DNA of 64,000 nt from Acidobacteriota bacterium (GTDB taxonomy: Bacteria > Acidobacteriota > Terriglobia > Bryobacterales > Bryobacteraceae). A program made the translations under genes and the position numbers. Below, piece by piece: positions 10,044-18,679 of the stretch. The DNA lies in the NCBI GenBank assembly GCA_026394055.1, contig JAPKYZ010000037.1:23328-87327 (forward strand), in the 5' to 3' direction. Below the pieces are notes generated by a model that saw only the letters and a list, made by a program, of their open reading frames with translations, did no database searches and was not told where the DNA came from. How positions within the stretch are numbered: position 1 is the stretch's first letter; each line of letters opens with the position of its first letter.

Positions 10044-11537
10044 ATGAAACACGGAAGCACAATGAGCACCCGGGGCCTGATGGCTCCGGCACAAGCGATC
10101 AATCCGCCCTCACAGTTTGAGGGCAAGTTCGGCCGGATGTTCCCGGAACTGGCACCCGCAAAGTTCTCGGAAGCATCGCTGCAGAATCTGGCCGCAAAGA
10201 TGACGGCAGACGGAGAAGACTTGAAGGATGGCCCCGATGCCGAGGAGAGCGGCATCCCGGCACTGTACACCTATCTGGGCCAGTTCGTCGATCACGACCT
10301 GACGTTTGACCCGGCCAGCTTTGAGCAGACCACGCAGGACGCCAACGCCCGGATCGATTTCCGCACCCCGGCCTTCGATCTGGATTGCGTTTACGGCCGC
10401 GGTCCGGATGATCAGCCGTATCTGTATGAGGATGAAAAACGGCTCCTGACCGGCGACCCCTTGCAGGGAGGCAACGCGGGCGCACTCGACGTCCCGCGCA
10501 ATGCGCCCGGACGGGCGTTGATCGGCGATCCGCGCAATGACGAAAACGCCATTGTCACCCAGTTGCAGGGCCTCTTTCTGCGGCACCACAACCGCTTGAT
10601 CGCCGAGCAGGGGCTAGATTTTGAAGGTGCCAGCCGGCTGGTGCGGCTGCGCTATCAGCGCATCGTGCTGAATGATTTCCTGCCGCGGATCATCGATCAT
10701 TCGGTGCTCGGTCAGTTCCGGAGTCATGGCCGGTACCTGCGTCACAAACTGGTCTTCAACAAGGCTTTCATGCCCATTGAATTCTCGGGCGCGGCCTACC
10801 GCCTGGGCCATTCAATGGTCCGTCCGGGCTACCGGCTGAATGATCAGGTCAATCTGTCCATCTTCCCCGTTCCCGGACAGCCGGAGGGCTTGACCGGTTT
10901 CCGCCGGCTGAATCCGCAGTGGGGCCTGGACTGGGCACGCTTCATTGATATCGAACTACGACCCTACGGGACCCCGGGCGATCCCCCGGCCTCCACCCCG
11001 GAGAACTTGAACCGTCTCCAACTCGCCTACCGGCTCGACACCTCCATCGTCGACCCGCTGAGCAAGCTGCCGCAAAGCGTGGGCGGTAACATGCCCTCAC
11101 TGATCTTCCGCAACTTGCTCCGTGGCATGAAACTGGGACTACCGTCTGGCCAGACGATTGCCCGGGAACTGGGGGTGAGGGTCCTCGAAGACAGTGAGAT
11201 CAAGATCGGCAAGTTGGCCGAAGGTGAAACGCCCACGCCGATCCTGGAAGCGACCGGCGATTCGAGCTTCGCCGGCAACTGCCCGCTGTGGACCTATGTT
11301 CTGGCCGAAGCCATGCATCATGTCTGCCCGGTCGACATCCCCGTCGCCGAAGAGCGGACGGTGTCCATCGACACGCCCCGATTAGGCCCTGTCGGCGGAT
11401 ATATCGTGGCCTCCACGTTCCTGTCGCTGATGTTCAATGACCGCTCCTCACTGTTGAACGCCGATGCGGCGGAGCAATCAGAAGTGCCCGAGACTTACAG
11501 CCTGCGGGACTTCGTCAACTACGCGCTCGGCCTGTAA
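10044..11537 (+). CDS. animal-type haem peroxidase family protein
   Basis: 497 aa member of the peroxidase-cyclooxygenase superfamily. YLGQFVDHDLTFDP carries the distal histidine (about His84), LFLRHHNRLIAEQG matches the conserved helix after it, and YRLGHSMVRPGYRLN carries the proximal haem-ligand histidine (about His256). Bacterial members oxidise halides or small aromatics with peroxide and are mostly uncharacterised. No signal peptide is visible. The ATG at 10044 is chosen over the GTG at 9999 because AGAGGA lies 7 nt upstream of it and the earlier 15 residues look unstructured. It is a single gene after the terminator. Confidence 0.9.
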   Translation: MKHGSTMSTRGLMAPAQAINPPSQFEGKFGRMFPELAPAKFSEASLQNLAAKMTADGEDLKDGPDAEESGIPALYTYLGQFVDHDLTFDPASFEQTTQDANARIDFRTPAFDLDCVYGRGPDDQPYLYEDEKRLLTGDPLQGGNAGALDVPRNAPGRALIGDPRNDENAIVTQLQGLFLRHHNRLIAEQGLDFEGASRLVRLRYQRIVLNDFLPRIIDHSVLGQFRSHGRYLRHKLVFNKAFMPIEFSGAAYRLGHSMVRPGYRLNDQVNLSIFPVPGQPEGLTGFRRLNPQWGLDWARFIDIELRPYGTPGDPPASTPENLNRLQLAYRLDTSIVDPLSKLPQSVGGNMPSLIFRNLLRGMKLGLPSGQTIARELGVRVLEDSEIKIGKLAEGETPTPILEATGDSSFAGNCPLWTYVLAEAMHHVCPVDIPVAEERTVSIDTPRLGPVGGYIVASTFLSLMFNDRSSLLNADAAEQSEVPETYSLRDFVNYALGL

Positions 11538-11632
11538 GCTGCGGCCTGTCGGGTATCAGGCTGCCGGTGTTGCCTTCGGGTACCACCGGCAGCCTGCGCT
11601 TGTCTTGATGCGTGGGCCCCTACAATCGAGAG

Positions 11633-13195
11633 ATGCTTCGCGTGCGCCCCTGCCTCGTTCATCTCTGCTGGCTTCTGGCCTCCCTGCCCTTGCTTGCTCA
11701 AACACCGCCTCCGTTCGAGGTCCATGAGGCGACCATCGCCCAAGTCCATGCCGCCTTTGAGGCACGTCAACTCACCTGCCGCGGCCTGGTGGACCTCTAC
11801 CTCAAGCGCATCGAAGCCTTCGACAAAAACGGCCCAGCGATCAACTCGCTGGTGATCATCAATCCGGAAGTGCAAGCCCAGGCCGATCAACTCGACCGGC
11901 GCTTTGACCAAGGCGGCTTGACCGGGCCGCTGCATTGCGTGCCTGTCATCGTCAAAGACAACTTCGAAACCGAGAGGCTGCAAACTACCAATGGCGCCCT
12001 GGTCTTTGCCGGATACGTACCCCGGAAGGACGCTTTCCAGGTGCGGCGGTTGAAGGAAGCCGGCGCACTCGTGCTGGCCAAATCGAGCATGGCGGAATGG
12101 GCATTCAGCCCCTATGAGACCGTCAACTCCATCCTGCCCGGCTACACCAAGAACCCCTACGCGCTCGATCGGGTGACCGCCGGATCCAGTGGAGGCACGG
12201 CCGCTGCCGTCGCCGCCAGCTTGGGGCTGGTGGGCTTGGGCAGCGATACAGGCAATTCCATTCGCGGGCCTTCCTCGCACCAGGCGCTGGCGGGCATCCG
12301 CTCCACCATGGGCCTCACCAGCCGGGCCGGCGTCTTCCCATTAAACCTGCTGGCCGACATCGCCGGACCGATGACGCGCACCGTGGATGATGCGGTGCGG
12401 GTGTTCCAGGTGATCGCGGGTGAAGATCCCGATGATGCGGTAACCGCAGCAGCGAAGGCGCATCCGGCGCCAGACTACCGCGCCGCGCTCGACCGCAATG
12501 GTCTGAAAGGTGCCGTCATCGGCGTCCTGCATCAGGCCTATGAACGGGAGCCAGCAGACCCGGAAGTGGTCCGCGTCTTCATGGCCGCCATTGAGGACTT
12601 GAAGCGCGCCGGAGCCACCATCGTCGACCCCGCCCAGATCACCGGCCTCGATGCCCTTCGGCGCCCCACCGGCAGCGGGCTCTGCGCAGGCTTCAAGTAC
12701 GACCTGAACGGCTTCCTCGCAGCACGGAAAGATCAAGTGCCAGTGGCCGATCTAGCCGCCATCGTGGCATCCGGCAAGTTCCACCCCACCGTCCGGCGAC
12801 AGCTCGAAAACGCCGACAAAGCCACGGCCAACGCACCCGGATCGGCCGCCTGCCAAGCCGACGAGGCGTACCGGCAATCGGTCCGTGAGGCGGTGCTAAA
12901 GACGATGGACACGCTGAAGCTGGATGCGTTGGTCTACCCCACCTGGAGCCATCCGCCGCGCCTGATCGGGGACCTGAACACACCGCACGGCGACAACAGC
13001 CAGTTCTTCTCGCCCACCACCGGCTTCCCCGCAGTGAATGTTCCGATGGGCTACACCCGCGGCGGGCAGTTGCCCATCGGCATGACGATCTACGGGCGGC
13101 CGTGGGCCGAAGCAACGCTGCTCAAATTTGCCTACGCCTATGAGCAGGCGACCAAGCACCGGCGTCCGCCCGCCAGTACGCCACCGTTGCGGTGA
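11633..13195 (+). CDS. secreted amidase (amidase signature family)
   Basis: 520 aa from the ATG at 11633. A signal peptide (VHLCWLLASLPLLAQ) is followed by an amidase-signature fold: CVPVIVKDNFET with the catalytic lysine, LVLAKSSMAEWAFS, then the glycine/serine-rich segment GSSGGTAAAVAASLGLVGLG with the Ser-cisSer pair, and SDTGNSIRGPS. This Ser-Ser-Lys triad hydrolyses amide bonds; the natural substrate is unknown. A TACAAT box at 11621-11626 ends 6 nt before the ATG. The last 50 codons exist again, decayed, at 14171-14320. Confidence 0.93.
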   Translation: MLRVRPCLVHLCWLLASLPLLAQTPPPFEVHEATIAQVHAAFEARQLTCRGLVDLYLKRIEAFDKNGPAINSLVIINPEVQAQADQLDRRFDQGGLTGPLHCVPVIVKDNFETERLQTTNGALVFAGYVPRKDAFQVRRLKEAGALVLAKSSMAEWAFSPYETVNSILPGYTKNPYALDRVTAGSSGGTAAAVAASLGLVGLGSDTGNSIRGPSSHQALAGIRSTMGLTSRAGVFPLNLLADIAGPMTRTVDDAVRVFQVIAGEDPDDAVTAAAKAHPAPDYRAALDRNGLKGAVIGVLHQAYEREPADPEVVRVFMAAIEDLKRAGATIVDPAQITGLDALRRPTGSGLCAGFKYDLNGFLAARKDQVPVADLAAIVASGKFHPTVRRQLENADKATANAPGSAACQADEAYRQSVREAVLKTMDTLKLDALVYPTWSHPPRLIGDLNTPHGDNSQFFSPTTGFPAVNVPMGYTRGGQLPIGMTIYGRPWAEATLLKFAYAYEQATKHRRPPASTPPLR

Positions 13196-13267
13196 TGCGG
13201 GTACCTGCCATGAAGCGAGACGCTGGCCGTTCCATCGTTGAACAAGTATCTGCGGTGTCACGCCAAG

Positions 13268-14059
13268 CTACCACTTGCCCGCGAGAACGCCCGATGCCAG
13301 CGCTCGAACATCAGGTCGCTCCCCTTCGCGATTGGCAATCTGAACCAGCAGTCCGCGCGCGGAGGCGACAGACTTCGGTCCCAGCCGGCCGGTTATGGCG
13401 ACCGCACATGCCCGAACATCAGCATCAGGATCGCCTAGGCTGCGTGCGACCAATCGCGCGATGTCAGGATCGTCGCTGGGGCGGCAAGCCACGCTGTTCA
13501 GGGCGTCGATCCGGTCTCGCGCCGCCATGGGCCGGCTCAAGAAAGCTCCGAACGCACTCTTCATCGCGGCGTCTGGCTCGGCCAGTTGGTTGAGGGTGCA
13601 CGCGACGGCCACTTGAACATCGGGCCGGGCGGAGGCATCGTGGAGGAACGCTTCAAGGGCGGGCTTAGCCTCGGCCGAGCGAGATCGGAGCCGCGCCAGC
13701 ACCGCAGGGGCAGTCCGCTGAAGGCGTTCATCCGATGACTTCAGAAGAGCAAGAATTGCTGGCATCCTCTTGTCGAGCAAAGTCTCCGCATCGGGCCGGA
13801 GCGACGCGGCGAAGAGGAATGAGGCGGCCCAGACCCGCGCCGTCTCTCTTCCCGAACGAAGCGCTTCCAATATCACCAGAACGCTGGCTGCGGCATCTGC
13901 CACTGGCATCGCTCGAAGGGCGTCCGAAACCCTCATACCTTCATCGAAAGTGACCTGACGTCTCGGGTCCGAGGCAAGCTCATTTAAGAGCGCAATCGCC
14001 GGGTTGGGCTCTGGGGCTTGCCCCAATGCCAACGCCGCTAAGAGTGACAACTGGAGCAT
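13268..14059 (-). CDS. secreted HEAT-repeat protein
   Basis: 263 aa. It starts with a short signal peptide (MLQLSLLAALALGQA) and continues as a series of ~35-residue alpha-helical HEAT/armadillo-type repeats, e.g. MPAILALLKSSDERLQRTAP, FLHDASARPDVQVAVACTLN and LVARSLGDPDADVRACAVAI. HEAT repeats bind proteins; the partner is not known. The ATG at 14059 has a TAGGAT box (14066-14071) exactly 6 nt upstream. The gene lies in opposite orientation between the intact amidase and a decayed copy of the amidase 3' end, so it probably arrived together with the rearrangement that made that copy. Confidence 0.8.
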   Translation of the reverse strand: MLQLSLLAALALGQAPEPNPAIALLNELASDPRRQVTFDEGMRVSDALRAMPVADAAASVLVILEALRSGRETARVWAASFLFAASLRPDAETLLDKRMPAILALLKSSDERLQRTAPAVLARLRSRSAEAKPALEAFLHDASARPDVQVAVACTLNQLAEPDAAMKSAFGAFLSRPMAARDRIDALNSVACRPSDDPDIARLVARSLGDPDADVRACAVAITGRLGPKSVASARGLLVQIANREGERPDVRALASGVLAGKW

Positions 14060-14149
14060 AGTTAGATCCTAGCTGCCTGGAAACTGTGCCGTGGCAGGTT
14101 GCTCGCCAGTAATTTCCCCTTGCAGGGCTCAGCAGGCGAATCGGAACGC

Positions 14150-14320
14150 TTCACCGGCTTGAGGCCGAATATGGGCTACACCCGCGGCGCCCAGCTGCCC
14201 AGCGGCATGACGATCGACGGCCGGCCGTGGACCGAAGCGACGTTGCTCATATTCGCCTATGCCTATGAGCAAGCGACAAAGCACCGGCGGCCACCGGCCA
14301 GTACGACACCGTTGCGGTAA
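14150..14320 (+). pseudogene. Remnant of a second amidase gene (3' end)
   Basis: Translating 14171-14320 gives MGYTRGAQLPSGMTIDG...RPPASTTPLR, nearly the same as the last 50 residues of the amidase at 11633-13195. The nucleotide match begins near the shared CACCGGCTT (about 14150) and stops just after the stop codon. There is no upstream part of an amidase, so only the tail remains. The differences (about one in six residues) are scattered, so this is an old duplication or the end of a deleted paralogue, not a recent copy. Confidence 0.8.
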
Positions 14321-14377
14321 TGGCTCATGACCCGCTGCTCCCTCCGTTGGCTAGACTTAAGAGCAACGAAGTCATCC

Positions 14378-14596
14378 ATGCAGCAACCAGACGGCATCAT
14401 CGTAAAAGACCCGGAGATCCTGGGAGGAACGCCGGTCTTCCGCGGAACCCGAGTGCCATTTCGAGCGCTGGTGGACTACCTGGAAGGTGGTGACACGCTG
14501 GACGAGTTCCTGGACGACTTCCCCACGGTTCCCCGCGAAGATGCCATCGCTGCGCTTGAACTAGCCCAGTCGCTGTTGGTGGGACAGCTGGATTGA
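14378..14596 (+). CDS. DUF433 family antitoxin
   Basis: 72 aa from the ATG at 14378. GTPVFRGTRVPFRALVDYLE and DDFPTVPREDAIAALELA form the DUF433 helix-turn-helix pattern, a VapB-like antitoxin and DNA-binding family that usually precedes a DUF5615 PIN-like toxin, as it does here. The stop codon overlaps the next start (TTGA at 14593-14596), so translation is probably coupled. The longer open frame from 14327 adds residues outside the conserved domain. Confidence 0.88.
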   Translation: MQQPDGIIVKDPEILGGTPVFRGTRVPFRALVDYLEGGDTLDEFLDDFPTVPREDAIAALELAQSLLVGQLD

Positions 14597-14916
14597 AGAT
14601 CCTGCTTGATGAGTGCTTGCCTCGGAAGCTAGCCAAGCTACTTCCGCTTCACGAATGCTGGACTGTTCCTCAGGCAGGCTTCGCTGGCAAGAAGAACGGG
14701 GCGCTCCTGGACTTGGCTGAAGCCTCCCAATTTGCACTGTTTCTGACGATCGACCAGGGTATTCCGTATCAGCAGAAGCTGGCCGGCCGTAAGCTTGCCA
14801 TCGTGGTCATCCGGGCCCGATCCAACCGATTGGTGGACGTGGCGGCCGTCGTCTCCGAATTCCTTGATTCGATCAACGCGACCGCACCCGGCACGGTGGC
14901 CTACATCGGCCGCTAG
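14593..14916 (+). CDS. DUF5615 PIN-like toxin
   Basis: 107 aa starting with a TTG that overlaps the DUF433 stop codon. MKILLDECLPRKLAKLL with its acidic D6/E7, followed by LFLTIDQGIPYQQ, are the conserved acidic positions of the DUF5615 PIN-like RNase family. Together with DUF433 it forms a type II toxin-antitoxin pair. Its stop codon (TAG 14914-14916) overlaps the trigger-factor stop codon on the other strand (14913-14915), so the two genes converge with no space for a terminator. Confidence 0.87.
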   Translation: MKILLDECLPRKLAKLLPLHECWTVPQAGFAGKKNGALLDLAEASQFALFLTIDQGIPYQQKLAGRKLAIVVIRARSNRLVDVAAVVSEFLDSINATAPGTVAYIGR

Positions 14917-16178
14917 CTGGCGACTTTGCGGGACTTGTCGAACAGGAACTGCAGCGTCTTTTCGGTGCGGATGCGGCTGGCGATGCGGCCTAGGCCGCCG
15001 TCTTTTTCCAGCTTCATGCGGACCACGGCCGGGGCTTCCTTGGAGGCGCGGGCCATGCGCTGCACTTCTTTGTCGACATCTTCGTTGGTGGCGGCGATGG
15101 CTTCGCGATCGGCCACGCGTTCCAGAATCAGTGAGCCGCGGACGTCGCGGGTGGCGCGTTCGCCTTGCGATTCCTTCAGCTTGTTCCAGTCGAGCTTGAC
15201 GTCTTTGTTGATGTCGACGCCCTGCGCGGCGAGCGACCGGAGGTAGTTCTCGGCCTGGATCTCGATCTGGCGGTCCACAAACGCTTCCGGCACCGGGAAC
15301 TGGTGGGCATCGACCAACTTGTCGATGATCGAGGTCTTGGCGGCTTCCGTCGCCTGCTGTTCCTTCTCACGAAGGATGGCGGTGCGGATGGCTTCCCGGA
15401 CTTCTTCGATGGTCTTGAAGTCGCCCAGATCTTGCGCAAAGTCGTCGTTCAATTCGGGCAGTTCCTTGCGGCGCAACTGCTTCAAGGTGACCGCAAAACG
15501 GACCGTCTTACCGGCCAGCTTTTCCTGACCGTACTCTTCCGGATAGGTGACGTCGAATTCCTTGGTCTCGCCGGGCGTGACGCCGCGGAGATGCTCCGTG
15601 AACTCGGGCATCGTGTCTTTGTCGCCGATCTCGACCACCATTTCGTCGCTGGCCATCGGCGGCTCGACACCGGCGACGGAGATCAGCGAGACAGCGGCAT
15701 GGTCGCCATCGGCGGCCGGGCGCGGGTCTTCATTGATGAAGTCGGCCTTCTGGTTGCGGATCTCTTCCAGTCGCGCTTCCACTTCTTCGTCGGTGGCGGC
15801 GGGTTCCGTGTAGGCCACTTCGACACCCACGTACTCGCCCAGGTCGAATTCGGGGGCGATCTCGAATTCAGCGGTGAACTCGATGGGCGAATCCGGCTCG
15901 AACTTCAGTTCCTTGATGTTCGGCTGGCCCACCACCTTCAGGTTCTCGTCGCTGAAGCGCTGGCTGAGCGCGCGCGGCACCAGATTCTCCAGCACCTTCT
16001 GGCGAATGTCCGCGCCAAAGCGAGTGCGGATGATCGACACCGGCGCTTTGCCCGGCCGGAAGCCCGGTAACGCAGCCTTCTTCTGAATGTCAACGGTGAC
16101 GCGATCCATCTCGGCGGCTACGTCGTCGAGCGGGATGGTGAACGGGAGTTGGTGCTTGCAGCCTTCAATCAATGCCAT
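14913..16178 (-). CDS. tig: trigger factor (ribosome-associated chaperone)
   Basis: 421 aa, the normal size. The N-terminal ribosome-binding domain shows GFRPGKAPVSIIRTRFG, matching the GFRxGKxP signature of trigger factor. A FKBP-type PPIase domain follows (about residues 150-250; VEIGDKDTMPEFTEHLRG, then VTYPEEYGQEKLAGK), and the C-terminal helical chaperone domain ends at KTLQFLFDKSRKVAS. It helps nascent chains fold at the ribosome exit. The start is the ATG at 16178; an in-frame TTG at 16190 would add four residues. A TATAAG box in an AT-rich patch about 50 bp upstream is the probable promoter. The usual clpP/clpX neighbours are absent. Confidence 0.95.
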   Translation of the reverse strand: MALIEGCKHQLPFTIPLDDVAAEMDRVTVDIQKKAALPGFRPGKAPVSIIRTRFGADIRQKVLENLVPRALSQRFSDENLKVVGQPNIKELKFEPDSPIEFTAEFEIAPEFDLGEYVGVEVAYTEPAATDEEVEARLEEIRNQKADFINEDPRPAADGDHAAVSLISVAGVEPPMASDEMVVEIGDKDTMPEFTEHLRGVTPGETKEFDVTYPEEYGQEKLAGKTVRFAVTLKQLRRKELPELNDDFAQDLGDFKTIEEVREAIRTAILREKEQQATEAAKTSIIDKLVDAHQFPVPEAFVDRQIEIQAENYLRSLAAQGVDINKDVKLDWNKLKESQGERATRDVRGSLILERVADREAIAATNEDVDKEVQRMARASKEAPAVVRMKLEKDGGLGRIASRIRTEKTLQFLFDKSRKVAS

Positions 16179-16503
16179 GGGGGGTTTCAACAGAACGGGC
16201 GGGGTTAGGGCCCCGCCCGGCTCTTATAATTGTACTCCGTTCACTGGAAAGCTGCTGGCGGGGCGCTCGGGACTCGTTTTTTTTCGCGAATCCGGGACAC
16301 GGTGAGACATTTTGAGACATTCTGATCGGGCTGCGCCCCTGGGGGCGCCCCAATCTGACTGTGCACCAGAGTAAGGGGCCAGTGGTGGACCGGAACCGCC
16401 AAGCCGCTGATCTTGCAGCACAAAGACAGCCGGCCTGCGCGTGAAAGGGAAGACCCAGTGAAAGGGAAGGCCCAGTGAAAGGGAGCGCCCAGGGCAACCC
16501 AGC
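16179..16503. other. Intergenic region between tig and the aldo/keto reductase
   Basis: 325 bp without a credible gene. It holds the tig promoter region (TACAATTATAAG read on the minus strand, near 16225-16240), a GC-rich dyad in the tig leader, and three tandem 17-bp repeats at 16442-16492. Short open frames here have no family resemblance. Confidence 0.6.
16442..16492. repeat. Three tandem 17-bp repeats
   Basis: Three adjacent copies of TGAAAGGGAAGACCCAG with one to three changes each, just downstream of the aldo/keto reductase stop codon. Confidence 0.85.
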
Positions 16504-17382
16504 TTAGCTATTCAGGTGCGTGTTGATCCGCTCAATCGCTTCGTCGATCTCGGCCGTGTTCTTGTAGCCGATGGTGACGGCGTCCACCAAGCCGGACTTG
16601 ATGACGTAGCGGATGGAGGCGTCACGCTCTTCCGGCGTGCGGAAGGCGCCTTCGCCGATGATCTTCATGCCGATCTGGCCGGTGCCCTGGCCGCGGACCT
16701 TCTTGATCGTCGCCACCACTTCGTTCACTTCGCCGGGCTGCTTGGCGTCGTCCGTGAGATTGTCCATGCGGGTACCGTTGTGATTGACGCGGTTCAGCGC
16801 CACATCCAGCCACGTATTGCCGGGGTACGCACGCAAGGGCAGCAGACCGTGGCAGGAGGCGCCATGCGACAGGATCACTTTCTTGTGCTTGGCTTCCGAG
16901 AACGCATCGCGCAGCCGCTCGAGCTCAGTGGGCCAGTTCGGGGTGCGGACGTTGTGTAACAGCAGGATGTCGAAGTACTCGGAGTTGGTTTCGCGCCGCA
17001 ACCGGTCAATGGTCTCCATCGGCTTGTCGGCTTCGCGCCACTTAAACTTGGTCATCAGCCGGTAGCTGTCGCGCGGCACGCCCTTCAGTGCCTCGGCCAG
17101 CATCTGCGGCATGCCGGTGTAGTTGTCCGCGGTTTCAAAGAAGCGAACACCACGGTCATAAGCGTGGCGGACCAGCTTGGTGAAGGCCGGCTGGCCTAGT
17201 TCCCGCTGGACCCGGCCGCCGTGGGTGCCGGTTCCGAACGCCAGACGAGTGACTTTGACGCCAGAGCGGCCCAGTTCCACCCAATCCGTGGCAGAGCGCT
17301 TGGCCGCTACGGAGGGTAGAGCAGGAAGCGCCGCAGCAGCGGCGGAAAAACGCAAAAAGTCACGGCGTGAGTGCTGGCGCAT
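16504..17382 (-). CDS. Tat-exported aldo/keto reductase
   Basis: 292 aa from the ATG at 17382. A twin-arginine signal (SRRDFLRFSAAAAALPALP) precedes an aldo/keto reductase barrel: LGRSGVKVTRLAFGTGTHG, then RGVRFFETADNYTG with the catalytic Asp/Tyr, LMTKFKWRE with the catalytic Lys and VILSHGASCHG. Exported aldo/keto reductases of this type are frequent in acidobacteria and planctomycetes and are uncharacterised. The catalytic histidine is not in the classical position, so activity is uncertain. An open frame upstream to 17427 is rejected because the Tat motif would then not be N-terminal. TACAAA (17389-17394) lies 6 nt before the ATG. Confidence 0.88.
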   Translation of the reverse strand: MRQHSRRDFLRFSAAAAALPALPSVAAKRSATDWVELGRSGVKVTRLAFGTGTHGGRVQRELGQPAFTKLVRHAYDRGVRFFETADNYTGMPQMLAEALKGVPRDSYRLMTKFKWREADKPMETIDRLRRETNSEYFDILLLHNVRTPNWPTELERLRDAFSEAKHKKVILSHGASCHGLLPLRAYPGNTWLDVALNRVNHNGTRMDNLTDDAKQPGEVNEVVATIKKVRGQGTGQIGMKIIGEGAFRTPEERDASIRYVIKSGLVDAVTIGYKNTAEIDEAIERINTHLNS

Positions 17383-17459
17383 GGGGAGTTTGTACCATAG
17401 GCGGCACCCGGAGCGCCATCGGACCATCTACGCGCGCACTAAGCCACCAGCGCCGCACG

Positions 17460-17605
17460 CTGAGCCGCGACAGTTATGGAGCGGAGTGCCCTCCGATCGC
17501 TCCAATGCCCTCATCGCCATGCCGACTGGACTCGCGGGCAAGCTGCGCCAACCCGGCACACTTTTGGATAAGGGTAGACTCCGCTCCATGGCTGTCGCGG
17601 CTCAG
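17460..17605. repeat. 146-bp element with 28-bp terminal inverted repeats
   Basis: Positions 17460-17487 and 17578-17605 are inverted copies of each other with two mismatches (each includes CTGAGCCGCGACAG). The 90 bp between them contains no gene. The end sequence CTGAGCCGCGAC also occurs inside the other repeats of this window. It looks like a MITE or a REP doublet in the 429-bp gap upstream of mutM. Confidence 0.75.
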
Positions 17606-17668
17606 CATGGGGCGTTGGTGCAATGGGGGAATGGCGTGGGTCAGGTGAGCCTGGTGCGGCTTTGAGGG

Positions 17669-17698
17669 CAGACCCCTCCTGCAAGTCGGGGCTCGGTT
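17669..17698 (-). repeat. REP-like unit, minus orientation
   Basis: Read on the minus strand it is AACCGAGCCCCGACTTGCAG followed by GAGGGGTCTG. It matches the units at 38648-38673 and 38764-38790 and the core of the larger elements at 3644 and 41495 (GAGCC, CGAC, AGGAG or GGGAG, GGTC). Confidence 0.55.
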
Positions 17699-17762
17699 GC
17701 GGGAGGTGGTATCCTGGAGGCCTAAGAAGTCTCAGATCCAGATGTGAATCTGATCGACGCGG

Positions 17763-17792
17763 CGCGGCCCACTCCGGTGGGCCGCTCGCATT
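17763..17792 (+). terminator. Hairpin upstream of mutM (terminator-like)
   Basis: Perfect 9-bp stem (GCGGCCCAC and GTGGGCCGC) with a 4-nt loop, followed by TCGCATTTTA. The T run is short, so it is either a weak terminator of upstream transcription or a structure in the mutM leader. Confidence 0.45.
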
Positions 17793-17811
17793 TTAGGGGG
17801 ACATTTTCACC

Positions 17812-18624
17812 ATGCCTGAACTTCCGGAAGTGGATGCGGTGGCGCGGCGGTTGGGGGAGTGGGCGGCGGGGCGGACCATTCTGGAAGCGCACTTTTCACG
17901 GCCCCAGACCACCCGGCCGCTGGCCTCCGCCAAGGTGGCGCGTCAGCTGAAAGGGCGAACCGTACTGGGCACCGCGCGCCGGGCCAAGAACGTGCTGGTC
18001 CAGCTCAGCGGCGAGTTAACACTGCGAGTCCATTTGGGGATGACGGGGAATCTCTATGTAGGCGACGCGGCTTTGCGGTCAGCGGCGACGCGGGCGTGGT
18101 TTCCGCTCGATGATGGGCGCGAGATGATTTTTGACGACTCGCGCCTGTTTGGCCGGATGCAGGTGCTGACCGCTCAAGAGTTGGCCGAGTTCAGCCAGCA
18201 GTATGGTGTCGAGCCGCTGTCAGATGAGTTCACACCCGCCTGGCTTTCTGAGCGGATGGCGCGCAGCCGGAAGCCGGCCAAGGTGTTTTTGCTCGACCAG
18301 GCGCACGTGGTGGGGTTGGGCAATATCTGGGCGGCTGAGGCGTTGTTCGCGGCCCGGGTGCACCCCTTCACGCCGGTGAATCTCTTGACCACGCGGCAGG
18401 TGCGGGCACTGCACGGGGCGATCCGGGAGATCCTGGGCGGCGCGGTGGACGAGGCCTATCGCCACTATTCGACGCCCGGCACGACGGCGGAAAGTGAAGG
18501 CTTTGGCGTAGCCGTCTACAACCGCGAGGGGCAGCCCTGCCCCCGCTGCCGCCGGGCGGTGGAGAGGGTGGCCCAGGCCGGCCGGTCCAGCTACTTTTGC
18601 CCGCGCTGCCAGAAGGCGGCGTAG
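17812..18624 (+). CDS. mutM: formamidopyrimidine-DNA glycosylase
   Basis: Base-excision repair enzyme that removes 8-oxoguanine and formamidopyrimidines and cuts the abasic site. The 270 aa protein has the usual length. It begins MPELPEVDAVARRL, so Pro2 (Schiff-base nucleophile) and Glu3 are present after Met removal. The H2TH helix region has LDQAHVVGLGNIWAAEALF, and the C-terminus holds the zinc finger (PCPRCRRAV..., then YFCPRCQK). An AGGGGGA ribosome-binding site precedes the ATG. It stands alone, 55 bp before the methyltransferase gene. Confidence 0.95.
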   Translation: MPELPEVDAVARRLGEWAAGRTILEAHFSRPQTTRPLASAKVARQLKGRTVLGTARRAKNVLVQLSGELTLRVHLGMTGNLYVGDAALRSAATRAWFPLDDGREMIFDDSRLFGRMQVLTAQELAEFSQQYGVEPLSDEFTPAWLSERMARSRKPAKVFLLDQAHVVGLGNIWAAEALFAARVHPFTPVNLLTTRQVRALHGAIREILGGAVDEAYRHYSTPGTTAESEGFGVAVYNREGQPCPRCRRAVERVAQAGRSSYFCPRCQKAA

Positions 18625-18679
18625 CGGTTCGGTTTACGGTTCATGGCAATGCCGAACGGCACGATAAACTAGAGATGGG

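Larger units (their letters stand above)
17383..17811. other. Gene-free region upstream of mutM
   Basis: 429 bp holding the inverted-repeat element at 17460-17605, a single repeat unit at 17669-17698 and the hairpin at 17763-17784. I see no gene in it. Confidence 0.6.

Noticed and set aside
16442..16492. CRISPR array
   Set aside because: Three 17-bp units directly adjacent with no spacers; a simple tandem repeat.
17512..17650. Small protein-coding gene in the gap before mutM
   Set aside because: Open frames there run through the inverted-repeat element and have no ribosome-binding site or homology.
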